From Henriciella mobilis (GTDB lineage: Bacteria > Pseudomonadota > Alphaproteobacteria > Caulobacterales > Hyphomonadaceae), in the NCBI RefSeq assembly GCF_003576315.1, contig NZ_QWFZ01000013.1:1-56733 (forward strand): a stretch of DNA of 56,733 nt, written 5' to 3'. The position numbers were made by a program, and so were the translations under genes. Every line of letters starts with the position of its first letter. Within the stretch, counting starts at the first letter, position 1. Of the stretch, positions 23,352 through 31,665 are shown piece after piece. The notes beneath the pieces are model-generated. The model ran no database searches and was not told where the DNA came from. It was given only the letters and a program-made list of their open reading frames with translations.

Positions 23352-24173
23352 ATGACTGAAGCTGAACTCATGATGCCTATGCGGACCGGAGAAATCCGGA
23401 TCCACGATGAGGAAGGATTTGAGGGCATGCGCCGGGCTGGCAAGCTTGTCGCCGAATGCCTCGACATGCTCGTGCCTGAGGTAAAACCCGGCGTGACGAC
23501 CGCCCATCTGGACGATCTGATCCGCGAATTTGTCCTCGACCATCGTGCCCAGTCTGCCACGATCGGCTATCGCGGCTACCGCCACGCCTCATGCATCTCG
23601 CTCAACCACGTCATCTGCCACGGTATACCGGGCGACCGCCCGCTGAAGGATGGCGACATCGCCAATATCGACGTCACGCTGATCCTGGACGGATGGCATG
23701 GCGACCACTCGCGCATGTATGCGGCCGGCCAGCCAAAGCGCAAAGCCGAGCGGCTGATGGACGTAACCTACGAAGCGCTGATGGCCGGGATCGCGGCCGT
23801 GAAGCCCGGCAATCGCTTCGGGGACATTGGCGCAGCCATTTCGGCTATCGCAGCCAAGAACCGCCTGTCCGTGGTCGAGGACTTCTGCGGCCACGGCCTC
23901 GGGCAACTCTTCCACGACGAGCCGAATGTCGTGCACTCTGCGCGCGCCGGCACCGGGCCGGAACTGAAGCCCGGCATGTTCTTCACGATCGAGCCGATGC
24001 TGAATATCGGCCGCAAGGATGCGGCGATCCTGCCGGATGGCTGGACGGCCGTAACGCGCGATCGCCAGCTCTCTGCCCAGTATGAGCATTCGGTCGGCGT
24101 CACCAAGGACGGCGTTGAAGTGTTCACCACCTCACCCAAAGGCTGGCACACGCCGCATACGGTGAAGCTCTGA
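23352..24173 (+). CDS. map: type I methionine aminopeptidase
   Basis: The 273-residue enzyme removes the initiator Met from nascent proteins. Metal ligands are all visible: NIDVTL (Asp), GDHSRMY (Asp), GHGLGQLFH (His), TIEPML (Glu) and QYEHSVGV (Glu). HASCISLNHVICHGIP is the typical substrate-pocket block. The start is uncertain: ATG at 23352 gives MTEAELM with a weak ribosome site, and an in-frame ATG at 23319 is also possible. It is monocistronic between divergent or convergent neighbours. Confidence 0.95.
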   Translation: MTEAELMMPMRTGEIRIHDEEGFEGMRRAGKLVAECLDMLVPEVKPGVTTAHLDDLIREFVLDHRAQSATIGYRGYRHASCISLNHVICHGIPGDRPLKDGDIANIDVTLILDGWHGDHSRMYAAGQPKRKAERLMDVTYEALMAGIAAVKPGNRFGDIGAAISAIAAKNRLSVVEDFCGHGLGQLFHDEPNVVHSARAGTGPELKPGMFFTIEPMLNIGRKDAAILPDGWTAVTRDRQLSAQYEHSVGVTKDGVEVFTTSPKGWHTPHTVKL

Positions 24174-24177
24174 CCGG

Positions 24178-24777
24178 CTACTCGGGCGGCGCGTAATAGG
24201 GCGCAGCTTCCTCCGGCATCATTTCCATGGAAATCATGATCCCGTGCTCGGCGGCAAGCTGGCCGATGACGGCTCCAACCGCTTCAGCAGACTCGGGCCG
24301 GGCCTCCGCAATGCGTGGGCTGACACTCTCCATGAAAGCTTCGAACGAACTGCCCGTCGTCATCATGACCAGTTCGGTTTCGCCATCTGAACCGTTCCAG
24401 AACATGTGCGCATGGCCGCGATTGAGGGCCGCAAAGTCACCAGGGTTGAGGCGCAGCACTTCTCCATTGGACAGCACGTCGAGCGTACCGGATGTGACGT
24501 AGAAGTATTCGTCTTCATGGGTATGGGTGTGCGGCGGCGAGCCCGGGCTGCCCGGCGGAAGGATAAATTCGTAAATCGTCACCGCACCGGCCGACTCGTC
24601 GCTGGCGAGCAGAAGGCGGATCGGATGGAACGGATTCTCGACGCTCTCACCCGTTTCAGCGCGGACCAGCTTGTCCGGATGGTCGGCAACTTCAGCCACC
24701 CCTTCGTGTTCAAGTGCATGCGCGCACGCCGCCGTCGCCGCCAATGCAGCCGCGGCAAGAAACCATTTTGTCGACAT
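24178..24777 (-). CDS. exported cupin-domain protein
   Basis: The 199-residue protein has a signal peptide (WFLAAAALAATAACAHA, possibly lipoprotein at Cys18). A cupin_2 barrel follows: PPHTHTHEDEYFYVTSG gives the H-x-H..E metal motif and LNPGDFAALNRGHAH the second motif. The metal site is intact, but the function (dioxygenase, isomerase, binding) is unknown. GGAGGG precedes the ATG, fixing the start. It is divergent from the radC-type gene. Confidence 0.85.
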   Translation of the reverse strand: MSTKWFLAAAALAATAACAHALEHEGVAEVADHPDKLVRAETGESVENPFHPIRLLLASDESAGAVTIYEFILPPGSPGSPPHTHTHEDEYFYVTSGTLDVLSNGEVLRLNPGDFAALNRGHAHMFWNGSDGETELVMMTTGSSFEAFMESVSPRIAEARPESAEAVGAVIGQLAAEHGIMISMEMMPEEAAPYYAPPE

Positions 24778-24840
24778 TGTCGTCCCTCCACTCCATTTTC
24801 GGTGCGCGCCAGTTTTCACAAAGCCCTGCTTCGCGCAAGC

Positions 24841-24870
24841 TTGACGCGACCACCCCATTCGGAACATAAA
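24841..24870 (+). promoter_or_regulatory. candidate sigma-70 promoter for the radC-type gene
   Basis: TTGACG at 24841-24846, an 18-bp spacer and CATAAA at 24865-24870 lie 29 nt before the ATG. The -35 is a full alphaproteobacterial match; the -10 is moderate. Confidence 0.5.
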
Positions 24871-24898
24871 AGGAACACGCATTGGTTGGGAGGTATGG

Positions 24899-25633
24899 AT
24901 GAGGCAGGTGGAAGAAGCACCCTTGCTGGGCCTGGATGCGCCTCAGGCGATCTCGGCCCCTAAGCCCCATTGGCAAGGCCATCGCGACCGCCTGCGTACC
25001 AGGCTGGTGGAACGCGGCGCCAATGCGCTCGAAGATTACGAGCTTCTCGAGACCCTGCTCTTCGCCTTCATTCCGCGCCGCGACGTGAAGCCGGTTGCCA
25101 AGGCGCTGCTGGCACGGTTCGGTTCGCTCAGCGGAGTGCTCGCCGCCCGCCCGGCTGATCTGACCAAAGTGGCCGGCGTGGGCGAAACGGTCGCCGCCTA
25201 TCTCAAAGCCACCGCAGAGATTGGTGCCCGGGCGAGCCGTGAAACACTGAAATCCCGGCCGGCTATCTCAAGCTGGACCGCCCTTCAGGACTATGTGAAA
25301 CGCGAGCTCCAGCATGAGGGCCGCGAGCAGTTCCGCGTTCTATTCCTCGACCGTAAAAACCAGCTGATCGCGGATGAAACCATGGGCCATGGCACGGTCG
25401 ACCATGCGCCAGTCTATCCGCGTGAGATTGCCCGGCGCGCACTGGAACTTCAGGCGTCCAGCCTGATCCTGGTCCACAACCACCCATCCGGTGACCCGAC
25501 CCCCTCTCGCGCCGACATCGACATGACACGCGAGGTGATTGACGCGCTCGATGCGTTCGAGATCACGGTGCATGACCATCTGATAGCCGCGCGCTCCGGT
25601 GTGCTGAGCTTCCGTGCCCAGGGGCTGATCTGA
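24899..25633 (+). CDS. radC: RadC/MPN-domain (JAB1-type) protein
   Basis: The 244-residue protein has an N-terminal helix-hairpin-helix-like segment (VAGVGETVAAYLKA near residue 95) and a C-terminal JAMM metal motif, HNHPSGDPTPSRAD near residue 197. RadC proteins are widespread; the old DNA-repair assignment is not well supported and the biochemical role remains unclear. GGGAGG lies before the ATG. The next gene, a DEAD-box helicase, starts 148 nt on; I see only a short gap with no clear signal between them. Confidence 0.93.
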   Translation: MRQVEEAPLLGLDAPQAISAPKPHWQGHRDRLRTRLVERGANALEDYELLETLLFAFIPRRDVKPVAKALLARFGSLSGVLAARPADLTKVAGVGETVAAYLKATAEIGARASRETLKSRPAISSWTALQDYVKRELQHEGREQFRVLFLDRKNQLIADETMGHGTVDHAPVYPREIARRALELQASSLILVHNHPSGDPTPSRADIDMTREVIDALDAFEITVHDHLIAARSGVLSFRAQGLI

Positions 25634-25781
25634 GCCATCCTCAGTCGCAGGTGATGGCGAAGATGGCCAAGCGCAGGAAACATCATTAAGGCAACGGCAT
25701 CGACAGGTTTGAGGCAGTCATCCTCGCCAACGCTGTCAGGCCGCCGATTATGAGCGGCCAAAACGATCCGGAAGCCTTTTA

Positions 25782-27695
25782 ATGACCGACCATCCCGCCA
25801 TTGCCCCCGCCCTGGGCCAGGCTCTTGCCGCCCGTGGCTATGACAGCCTCACGCCTGTCCAGGCTGCCATGCTCGACCCGCAGATTGAGGGACAGGACCT
25901 TCTTGTTTCCGCTCAGACGGGCTCTGGCAAGACAGTTGCCTTCGGGATCGCAGTCGCATCCTCGCTGCTGGCTGGTGGAGACCGCCTTGGCCATGCCGGC
26001 CACCCGCTGGCGCTCGTCGTCGCGCCAACCCGTGAGCTTGCCGTTCAGGTGCACCGGGAACTTCAGTGGCTGTACGCCGAGGCCGGCGCCTCGGTCGCCT
26101 CCTGTGTCGGAGGCATGGATCCGCGCGACGAGCGCCGGGCCCTTGCGCGCGGGGCGCATATCGTTGTCGGGACACCGGGACGGCTCGTCGATCATATCAA
26201 TCGCGGCGGCCTGGTGCTCGACGCCATTCGTGTGGTCGTGCTCGACGAGGCCGACGAGATGTTGAACCTCGGCTTCCGCGAAGAACTCGAAACCATCCTG
26301 AAAGCAGCCCCCGAAGGACGGCGCACCCTGCTCTTCTCGGCCACTGTGTCGAAGCCGATCGCCAGGCTCGCAGCGAACTTCCAGCGTCACGCGGTCCGCG
26401 TCAACACGATCTCGGAAGCGAGCCACCATGCGGATATCGAGTATCGCGCGCATGTCGTGGCGCCGCCCGATACCGAGAATGCGATCATCAATGTGCTGCG
26501 CTTCCATGAAGCGAAGAATGCACTCGTCTTCTGCAAGACCCGCGCGAATGTGAACCATCTTCTGGCGCGCTTCCACAATCGTGGCCTCAGTGTCGTGGCG
26601 CTCTCGGGCGAACTCAGCCAGACCGAACGCACCCATGCCCTGCAGGCCCTGCGTGATGGCCGGGCGAATGTCTGCGTGGCGACCGATGTCGCCGCGCGCG
26701 GGCTCGACCTGCCGGACCTTGATCTCGTCATCCACGCCGACCTGCCGACAAACCAGGAAAGCCTGCTTCATCGCAGCGGCCGCACGGGCCGGGCCGGGCG
26801 CAAGGGGATCAGCGTGCTCATCGTGCCTTTCAAGGCGCGCCGCCGGATCGAACGTCTGCTCGGCGATGCAAAGGTCGAGGCAAGCTGGACAGAGGCGCCG
26901 GGCGCTGAGGATATTCAGCGCCGCGACGATGAGCGCCTGCTGAACCACCCTTCACTCAGCGAACCGGTCTCTGCCGCCGACAGCGAGATGGCAAAGGCCC
27001 TGATCGACATTCACGGCGCCGAACAGGTTGCCGCCGCCTTCGTCGCACTCCACCGCGCGAAGCGGTCAGCGCCGGAAGACCTGATGCCCGTGCCGGAGGA
27101 TCGCGGTCCAGCCAGAGACGGAGATCGCGATGCCCGCCGCAAGCCGCGCGAACAGCGTGCGCCGAGGGAGTCCCGTGACGATTTCGAGGATGGCGTGTGG
27201 ATCAACCTGTCTGTCGGGCGCAAATCAGGAGCCGAGCCGCGCTGGCTGTTGCCGATGCTCTGCAAGTCCGGAGGGCTAGACCGCACTCAGATCGGGGCCA
27301 TCCGCATCGAGGAGTCCCATAGCCGCGTCGAGCTGAAACCCGACAGTGTCGAGCCATTCTTTGCCACGATCGGCGCCGATGGCCGGCTTGAGAAATCGAT
27401 CACCGCATGGCGCGAGGGCGACGAACCGCCAGGCCGGGCCGCCTATTCCGGGCAAAACGCGGCGCCCGCAACTTCTGCCGACACGACGAAAAAGAAGAAG
27501 AAGCCCAAACCGCACCGGGGCGACTGGTCGCCGGAAGAAAAACCGCGAAAGCCCCGCCCCACGCCGCCTTCAGAACTTGAAAGCCAGCCCCGGGACAAAG
27601 CGAAGCGGTCAAAGCCAAAGAAGCACCAGCATCGCCATGGTCCCTCTGGCATGAGCCCGCCCAAGCGGCCGAAAACCAAGCGCCCAAAATCCTGA
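25782..27695 (+). CDS. DEAD-box RNA helicase with DbpA-type RNA-binding domain
   Basis: The 637-residue helicase has Q-motif-like TPVQAAM, Walker A AQTGSGKT, PTRELA, GTPGRL, DEAD, SAT, then the second RecA domain with ATDVAARGLD and HRSGRTGRAGR. After residue 440 come a charged linker, a DbpA/CsdA RNA-binding domain (VWINLSVGRKSG..IGAIRIEESHSRVEL) and a long Lys/Pro/Arg-rich disordered tail (TKKKKKPKPHRGDW). This architecture resembles DeaD/CsdA, which helps ribosome assembly and mRNA decay in the cold. rtcB lies downstream after a 459-nt gap. Confidence 0.95.
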   Translation: MTDHPAIAPALGQALAARGYDSLTPVQAAMLDPQIEGQDLLVSAQTGSGKTVAFGIAVASSLLAGGDRLGHAGHPLALVVAPTRELAVQVHRELQWLYAEAGASVASCVGGMDPRDERRALARGAHIVVGTPGRLVDHINRGGLVLDAIRVVVLDEADEMLNLGFREELETILKAAPEGRRTLLFSATVSKPIARLAANFQRHAVRVNTISEASHHADIEYRAHVVAPPDTENAIINVLRFHEAKNALVFCKTRANVNHLLARFHNRGLSVVALSGELSQTERTHALQALRDGRANVCVATDVAARGLDLPDLDLVIHADLPTNQESLLHRSGRTGRAGRKGISVLIVPFKARRRIERLLGDAKVEASWTEAPGAEDIQRRDDERLLNHPSLSEPVSAADSEMAKALIDIHGAEQVAAAFVALHRAKRSAPEDLMPVPEDRGPARDGDRDARRKPREQRAPRESRDDFEDGVWINLSVGRKSGAEPRWLLPMLCKSGGLDRTQIGAIRIEESHSRVELKPDSVEPFFATIGADGRLEKSITAWREGDEPPGRAAYSGQNAAPATSADTTKKKKKPKPHRGDWSPEEKPRKPRPTPPSELESQPRDKAKRSKPKKHQHRHGPSGMSPPKRPKTKRPKS

Positions 27696-27764
27696 GGGCC
27701 GACTGGACGCTGTGCCCTCCAGGTCACAGCGGAGCCTGATGGTCGATTTGTTTCCTGCATCCGG

Positions 27765-27793
27765 TTGACCGGGATGCGGCAATCTGTCATTTG
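27765..27793 (+). promoter_or_regulatory. candidate promoter of the small transcript at 27.8 kb
   Basis: TTGACC at 27765-27770, 17 bp and CATTTG at 27788-27793 place a start point near 27800, about 24 nt ahead of the 28-codon reading frame. The -35 is good and the -10 weak. Confidence 0.4.
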
Positions 27794-27823
27794 CCCCGCC
27801 TCATTCAACATCAGGAGCGAGCG

Positions 27824-27910
27824 ATGAGAGATCGCACGGTCAATCTGAAGGCATATCCCGCCGCCCTGCCACAGGGTCGCGAACTTATGCCCATGGAGGA
27901 TGTTGGATGA
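27824..27910 (+). CDS. possible 28-residue small protein
   Basis: ATG to TGA encodes 28 residues (begins MRDRTVNLKAYPAALPQ). An AGGAGCGAG ribosome site lies at good distance, a promoter-like pair lies upstream, and three hairpins ending in a terminator follow within 82 nt. No family is recognised and there is no signal or membrane segment. It may be a genuine microprotein, a leader peptide, or incidental in a small RNA. Confidence 0.4.
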   Translation: MRDRTVNLKAYPAALPQGRELMPMEDVG

Positions 27911-27911
27911 C

Positions 27912-27992
27912 GGGCTGACTGTCAGCCCAGCCGGGAAGCCCCGGTTTATACGCACCCTCCACGCGCTTCAGCCTGGAGGGTTTTTCTTTCTC
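27912..27992 (+). terminator. triple hairpin ending in an intrinsic terminator
   Basis: Three hairpins follow the 28-codon frame. The first is GGGCTGA/TCAGCCC with loop CTG (27912-27928). The second is CCGGG/CCCGG with loop AAGC (27931-27944). The third is CCCTCCA/TGGAGGG (27955-27961, 27974-27980) followed by a T-rich tract TTTTTCTTTCT. The last is a standard Rho-independent terminator. The block closes a transcript of about 190 nt and separates the helicase from rtcB. Confidence 0.8.
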
Positions 27993-28040
27993 TGCCATTC
28001 AGGTTGCCGCGTGGAGGGGTGAGGTGCGGTCGCGCCAGCG

Positions 28041-28154
28041 ATGAGACGCTCCAGTGGAGCGTTTCAAGCAATGAACGAGATCATGACTTGCATGATCTCT
28101 GGCGACACACTTCACACCCAAAGCAAAGGAGGGCTCGTCTGACGAGCAAGACAA
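28041..28154 (+). promoter_or_regulatory. structured rtcB leader with upstream reading frame and SD-to-AUG hairpin
   Basis: Three perfect or near-perfect hairpins occur in a row: 28043-28065 (10 bp with one G-U), 28077-28099 (9 bp, GAGATCATG/CATGATCTC) and 28133-28147 (GCTCGT/ACGAGC, 3-nt loop). AAAGGAGG at 28125-28132 is 22 nt from the rtcB ATG. The third hairpin fills that gap and leaves an effective spacer of 7 nt. A 33-codon frame (28041-28142) runs through all three and stops inside the last loop, 12 nt before the rtcB ATG. Structure is seen in the sequence; regulation is inferred. Confidence 0.6.
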
Positions 28155-29366
28155 ATGAGTGATTTTGAAGTGATCGAGACCGCGCGCGGCGGGACGATCA
28201 AGGCTTGGGTCAAGGGCGTTCCGGTCGAGCCGGCCGCCCGCAATCAGCTGGAGAATGTGGCGGGGCTACCCTTCGTCCATTCCCACCTGGCGGTGATGCC
28301 GGACGTGCACTTCGGGCGCGGCGCGACCGTGGGCTCGGTGATCCCGACGAAGGGGGCCATTATCCCGGCCGCCGTCGGCGTGGACATCGGGTGCGGCATG
28401 ATGGCGATCCGGACCAGCCTGAAGGCAGATCACCTGCCCGACACGCTGAAGCCGGTCCGCCGGGCCATCGAACGGGCGATCCCGGTCGGCAATGGCAAGG
28501 GTGGAAGCCACAAGCACGTCCCGGCCATGGCCGAGACGAAGCTCAAGCACTCCGGCCTGATGGACCGTTTCGACCGCATTCGCGAGCGGCATGGCAAGAT
28601 CAAGTCCGCCACCTACACCACGCAGCTCGGCACGCTGGGCGGCGGGAACCACTTCATCGAGCTGTGCCTCGACGAAGCCGGTGATGTGTGGGTGATGCTG
28701 CACTCGGGATCGCGCGGGACCGGTAACCGGATCGGGACCTACTTCATCGAAGAGGCCCGCCGCGCGCTGGAAACCCGCGTCCTCGGCTACCACGTGCCGG
28801 ACCGTGACCTCGCCTTCTTCGTCGAAGGTGAACCGCTGTTCGACGACTATGTCGAGGCCGTTGGCTGGGCGCAGGACTATGCCCGCCTCAATCGCGAGGT
28901 GATGATGGCCCGCGTCCTCATGGCGCTGCGGGAGACGTTCCCGAGCTTCACGACGGACAAGCACGCGGTGAACTGCCACCACAACTATGTGGAGAAGGAA
29001 CACCACTTCGGCGCCGACGTCTGGGTGACCCGCAAGGGCGCCGTACGCGCCGGCGAGGGAGAGCTAGGCATCATTCCGGGCTCGATGGGGGCAAAATCCT
29101 TCATCGTGCGTGGCAAGGGCCATGCGGACTCCTTCTGCTCCTGTTCGCACGGGGCTGGCCGGGCCATGTCACGGACCGAAGCACGCAAGCGCTTCACCGT
29201 GGATGACCACATTGCCGCGACCGATGGTGTCGAATGCCGCAAGGATGGCGGTGTCGTCGACGAAACGCCGATGGCCTACAAGGACATCGACGCCGTGATG
29301 GCAGCGCAGTCCTCGCTGGTGGACGTCGTCCACACGCTGCGCCAGGTCGTCTGTGTCAAAGGCTGA
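28155..29366 (+). CDS. rtcB: RNA-splicing/repair ligase RtcB
   Basis: The 403-residue ligase joins RNA 2',3'-cyclic phosphate (or 3'-phosphate) and 5'-OH ends with GTP and Mn2+. Metal and catalytic motifs are complete: VDIGCGM (Asp, Cys), GTLGGGNHFIE, LHSGSRGTGN, HNYVEKE, and SCSHGAGRAMSR with the guanylylated His. Length equals the Escherichia coli type. No rtcA, rtcR or Archease gene is adjacent. The ATG at 28155 begins MSDFEV. Its ribosome site is 22 nt away and depends on a bridging hairpin (see leader entry). A terminator follows. Confidence 0.96.
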   Translation: MSDFEVIETARGGTIKAWVKGVPVEPAARNQLENVAGLPFVHSHLAVMPDVHFGRGATVGSVIPTKGAIIPAAVGVDIGCGMMAIRTSLKADHLPDTLKPVRRAIERAIPVGNGKGGSHKHVPAMAETKLKHSGLMDRFDRIRERHGKIKSATYTTQLGTLGGGNHFIELCLDEAGDVWVMLHSGSRGTGNRIGTYFIEEARRALETRVLGYHVPDRDLAFFVEGEPLFDDYVEAVGWAQDYARLNREVMMARVLMALRETFPSFTTDKHAVNCHHNYVEKEHHFGADVWVTRKGAVRAGEGELGIIPGSMGAKSFIVRGKGHADSFCSCSHGAGRAMSRTEARKRFTVDDHIAATDGVECRKDGGVVDETPMAYKDIDAVMAAQSSLVDVVHTLRQVVCVKG

Positions 29367-29395
29367 CCTGATAAGTCAGAGGACCCGGAAACGAG

Positions 29396-29424
29396 AAGGG
29401 CGGCCCGGCGGGTCGCCCTTTTTT
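29396..29424 (+). terminator. rtcB terminator
   Basis: An 11-bp stem with one G-U pair (29396-29406 and 29410-29420, loop GGC) is followed by continued T residues to 29424. Confidence 0.88.
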
Positions 29425-29529
29425 CTGAGCCATGCAGACCTCGAATAGGCCTTATCTCCAGCCATGGCTGGAACGAGGCGCGCGCGGCCTTAGTTGCTGT
29501 ATCGACAGAGACACGATTGGAGCATCGGC

Positions 29530-30504
29530 ATGGGCCTTCTGAACAATGGCATCTGGCAGGACAAATGGTACGACACCGGCAAGACCGGCGGAAAGTTCGT
29601 GCGGTCCGAAAGCCAGTTCCGCAACTGGATCACGCCCGATGGCGCCGCCGGCCCGACCGGTGACAGCGGCTTCAAGGCCGAGCCGGGCCGCTACCACCTC
29701 TATATTTCCTATGCCTGCCCATGGGCCCACCGGGCCCTGATCTTCAGGACGCTGAAAGGGCTGGAAGACATGATCGATGTCTCCGTCGTTCACTGGTTCA
29801 TGGGTGAGAATGGCTGGACGTTCGAAAAAGATCCCGACGGCCTTGTTGGGGACAAGCTGTTCGGCTCGAAATTCATGTACGAGATCTACCTGAAGGCCGA
29901 CCCGCACTATACCGGCCGGGTCACCGTACCGACACTCTGGGACAAGAAGACGGGCACCATCGTCTCCAATGAGTCGGCGGACATTATCCGGATGCTCAAT
30001 ACGGCCTTTGACGGAATCGGTGCAGCGCCGGGCGACTACTACCCGGAAGACAAACGCAGCGAGATCGATGAGATCAATGAACGCGTCTATCACACTGTGA
30101 ATAATGGGGTTTACAAGTCCGGCTTTGCGACATCGCAAGCCGCCTACGAGGAAGCCGTCTACCCCCTGTTCGAATCGCTGGACTGGCTCGATGCGCGCCT
30201 GTCGCGCTCGCGCTTCCTCAACGGGGACACGCCGACAGAGGCCGACTGGCGCCTCTGGACGACGCTCTATCGCTTCGACATGGTCTATCACGGCCACTTC
30301 AAGTGCAATATCCGCCGCCTCGCCGACTACACCCACCTCTGGCCCTATGCTCGTGACCTGTACCAGTGGCCGGGCATCCGCGAGACCGTCAATGCCGATC
30401 ATGCCAAGCGGCACTACTATGAGAGCCACGACATGGTGAACCCGACGCGCATCGTGCCAGCCGGGCCCGACCTCGACTGGGACGCACCGCACGGTCGCAG
30501 CTAG
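29530..30504 (+). CDS. glutathionyl-hydroquinone reductase (YqjG/ECM4-type glutathione transferase)
   Basis: The 324-residue Xi-class glutathione transferase has the catalytic Cys63 in YACPWAHR, TVPTLWD for the glutathione site, SNESADIIRML, and a helical C-terminal domain with TEADWRLWTTLYRFD. Members reduce glutathionyl-hydroquinones formed from quinones or chlorinated aromatics. GGAG lies 8 nt before the ATG at 29530, preferred over an upstream in-frame start. It stands alone between rtcB and the cyclase gene. Confidence 0.95.
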   Translation: MGLLNNGIWQDKWYDTGKTGGKFVRSESQFRNWITPDGAAGPTGDSGFKAEPGRYHLYISYACPWAHRALIFRTLKGLEDMIDVSVVHWFMGENGWTFEKDPDGLVGDKLFGSKFMYEIYLKADPHYTGRVTVPTLWDKKTGTIVSNESADIIRMLNTAFDGIGAAPGDYYPEDKRSEIDEINERVYHTVNNGVYKSGFATSQAAYEEAVYPLFESLDWLDARLSRSRFLNGDTPTEADWRLWTTLYRFDMVYHGHFKCNIRRLADYTHLWPYARDLYQWPGIRETVNADHAKRHYYESHDMVNPTRIVPAGPDLDWDAPHGRS

Positions 30505-30590
30505 GCGCCAGGGTCCCGCAAGGAAAACACTGGACTCAGAATCAGTGAGGCATCACCTTCCTCCCAAAACGAGGACGGGAGGAATCAATC

Positions 30591-31526
30591 ATGAAGTGGA
30601 TCGCTTCTGCAGGAGCGGCGGCCCTTATGGCGTGCTCAGTGGGCGCTCAGGAGGCCGACACCTGGTACCCTTCAAAGTATGGCCCGGATGACCGCCTCGG
30701 CGCGGTCGCCAATCTCAGCCCGGAAAAGACAGCTGAGGCAGCCCAGCTTATCACAGAGGGCAAGACCTATGCGCTCGGCGTAATCACCAGCCGGGAGACA
30801 CCCGCCTATCCGCCGCGCCGCTACGATGTCTATGTCATGCAGCCCTCGGATGGGTCTGGCACGCCGCTGGGTGAGAACAAGGCTGTCGGCAATGATGACC
30901 TTGTGCAAACTTTCGTCGGGATAGGGAGCCAGATCGACGGCCTCGGCCACATGGGCATCGATCACTACTACTATAATGGCCTGCACGTTTCGGATTTCGT
31001 GACGCCGGCCGGCCTGACCCAACTCGGCACGCAGGACATTCCACCCATCGCGACGCGCGGCGTCCTGCTCGACATGACCAAAGTCTTCAATGCCGATCCG
31101 GTGCCGGATGGAACCGCCTTCAACCAGGCCGAAATCGAGGACGCCGCGAAGCTCGCCGGCGTGGAGATCGGCAAGGGCGACGTCGTCCTCTTCCACACCG
31201 GCGCAATGGAAGCGCACGAAGGATCAACCGAACTCATGGCCACCCATCCGGGGCTCGGCGTGCAAGGTGCGGATTATCTTGCCGGTCTTGGCGTGGTCGC
31301 GGTGGGCGCTGACACGGTCGCCCTCGAGGCCATTCCGTTTGAAAACCCTGCCCGTCCCTTCGAGGTCCACCAGACGCTGCTGGCCAAGCATGGCGTCTAC
31401 ATCCTCGAGAGCATGGTCACGGAAGAGCTCGCAGGCGACGGCGTGAGCGAATTCTTCTTCTCGCTGGGTGTGCCGCGTCTCAATGGCACGGTGCAGGCGA
31501 TCATCAATCCGGTGGCCATCCGCTAG
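30591..31526 (+). CDS. exported cyclase-family (kynurenine formamidase-like) hydrolase
   Basis: The 311-residue protein has a signal peptide (WIASAGAAALMACSVGAQ). The cyclase/formamidase family metal site appears as GSQIDGLGHMG, where the first position is Gln instead of the His of the HxGTHxDxPxH pattern, as in one branch of the family. FHTGAME and GADTVALE blocks support the fold. Members hydrolyse amide or lactone-like bonds. GGGAGGAATC precedes the ATG. It is followed 139 nt later by two transporter genes in the same direction, so import and hydrolysis of a common substrate is possible. Confidence 0.88.
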   Translation: MKWIASAGAAALMACSVGAQEADTWYPSKYGPDDRLGAVANLSPEKTAEAAQLITEGKTYALGVITSRETPAYPPRRYDVYVMQPSDGSGTPLGENKAVGNDDLVQTFVGIGSQIDGLGHMGIDHYYYNGLHVSDFVTPAGLTQLGTQDIPPIATRGVLLDMTKVFNADPVPDGTAFNQAEIEDAAKLAGVEIGKGDVVLFHTGAMEAHEGSTELMATHPGLGVQGADYLAGLGVVAVGADTVALEAIPFENPARPFEVHQTLLAKHGVYILESMVTEELAGDGVSEFFFSLGVPRLNGTVQAIINPVAIR

Positions 31527-31665
31527 CCGGTCCATGCAACATGAGCAGGATACGCTGGCGCCATTCACCCTATGGGCGCAGAGACTTGCCAGCGCATCAG
31601 CGAGCGTCAAGAAGTAGAACAATACAAGCTGCCCCGCAGAGTGGCGGCACGGAGGGAACTGCGAC

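Noticed and set aside
24861..24876. Two GGAAC elements upstream of the radC-type gene as EcfG promoters
   Set aside because: No CGTT occurs 16-17 bp downstream of either one. The sequences there are TTGG/TGGT and GTAT.
28090..28125. Sigma-54 promoter upstream of rtcB (TGGCGAC near 28100), expected by analogy with Escherichia coli rtcBA
   Set aside because: The -12 GC does not fall at the required spacing after the GG, and no rtcR-like regulator gene is nearby.
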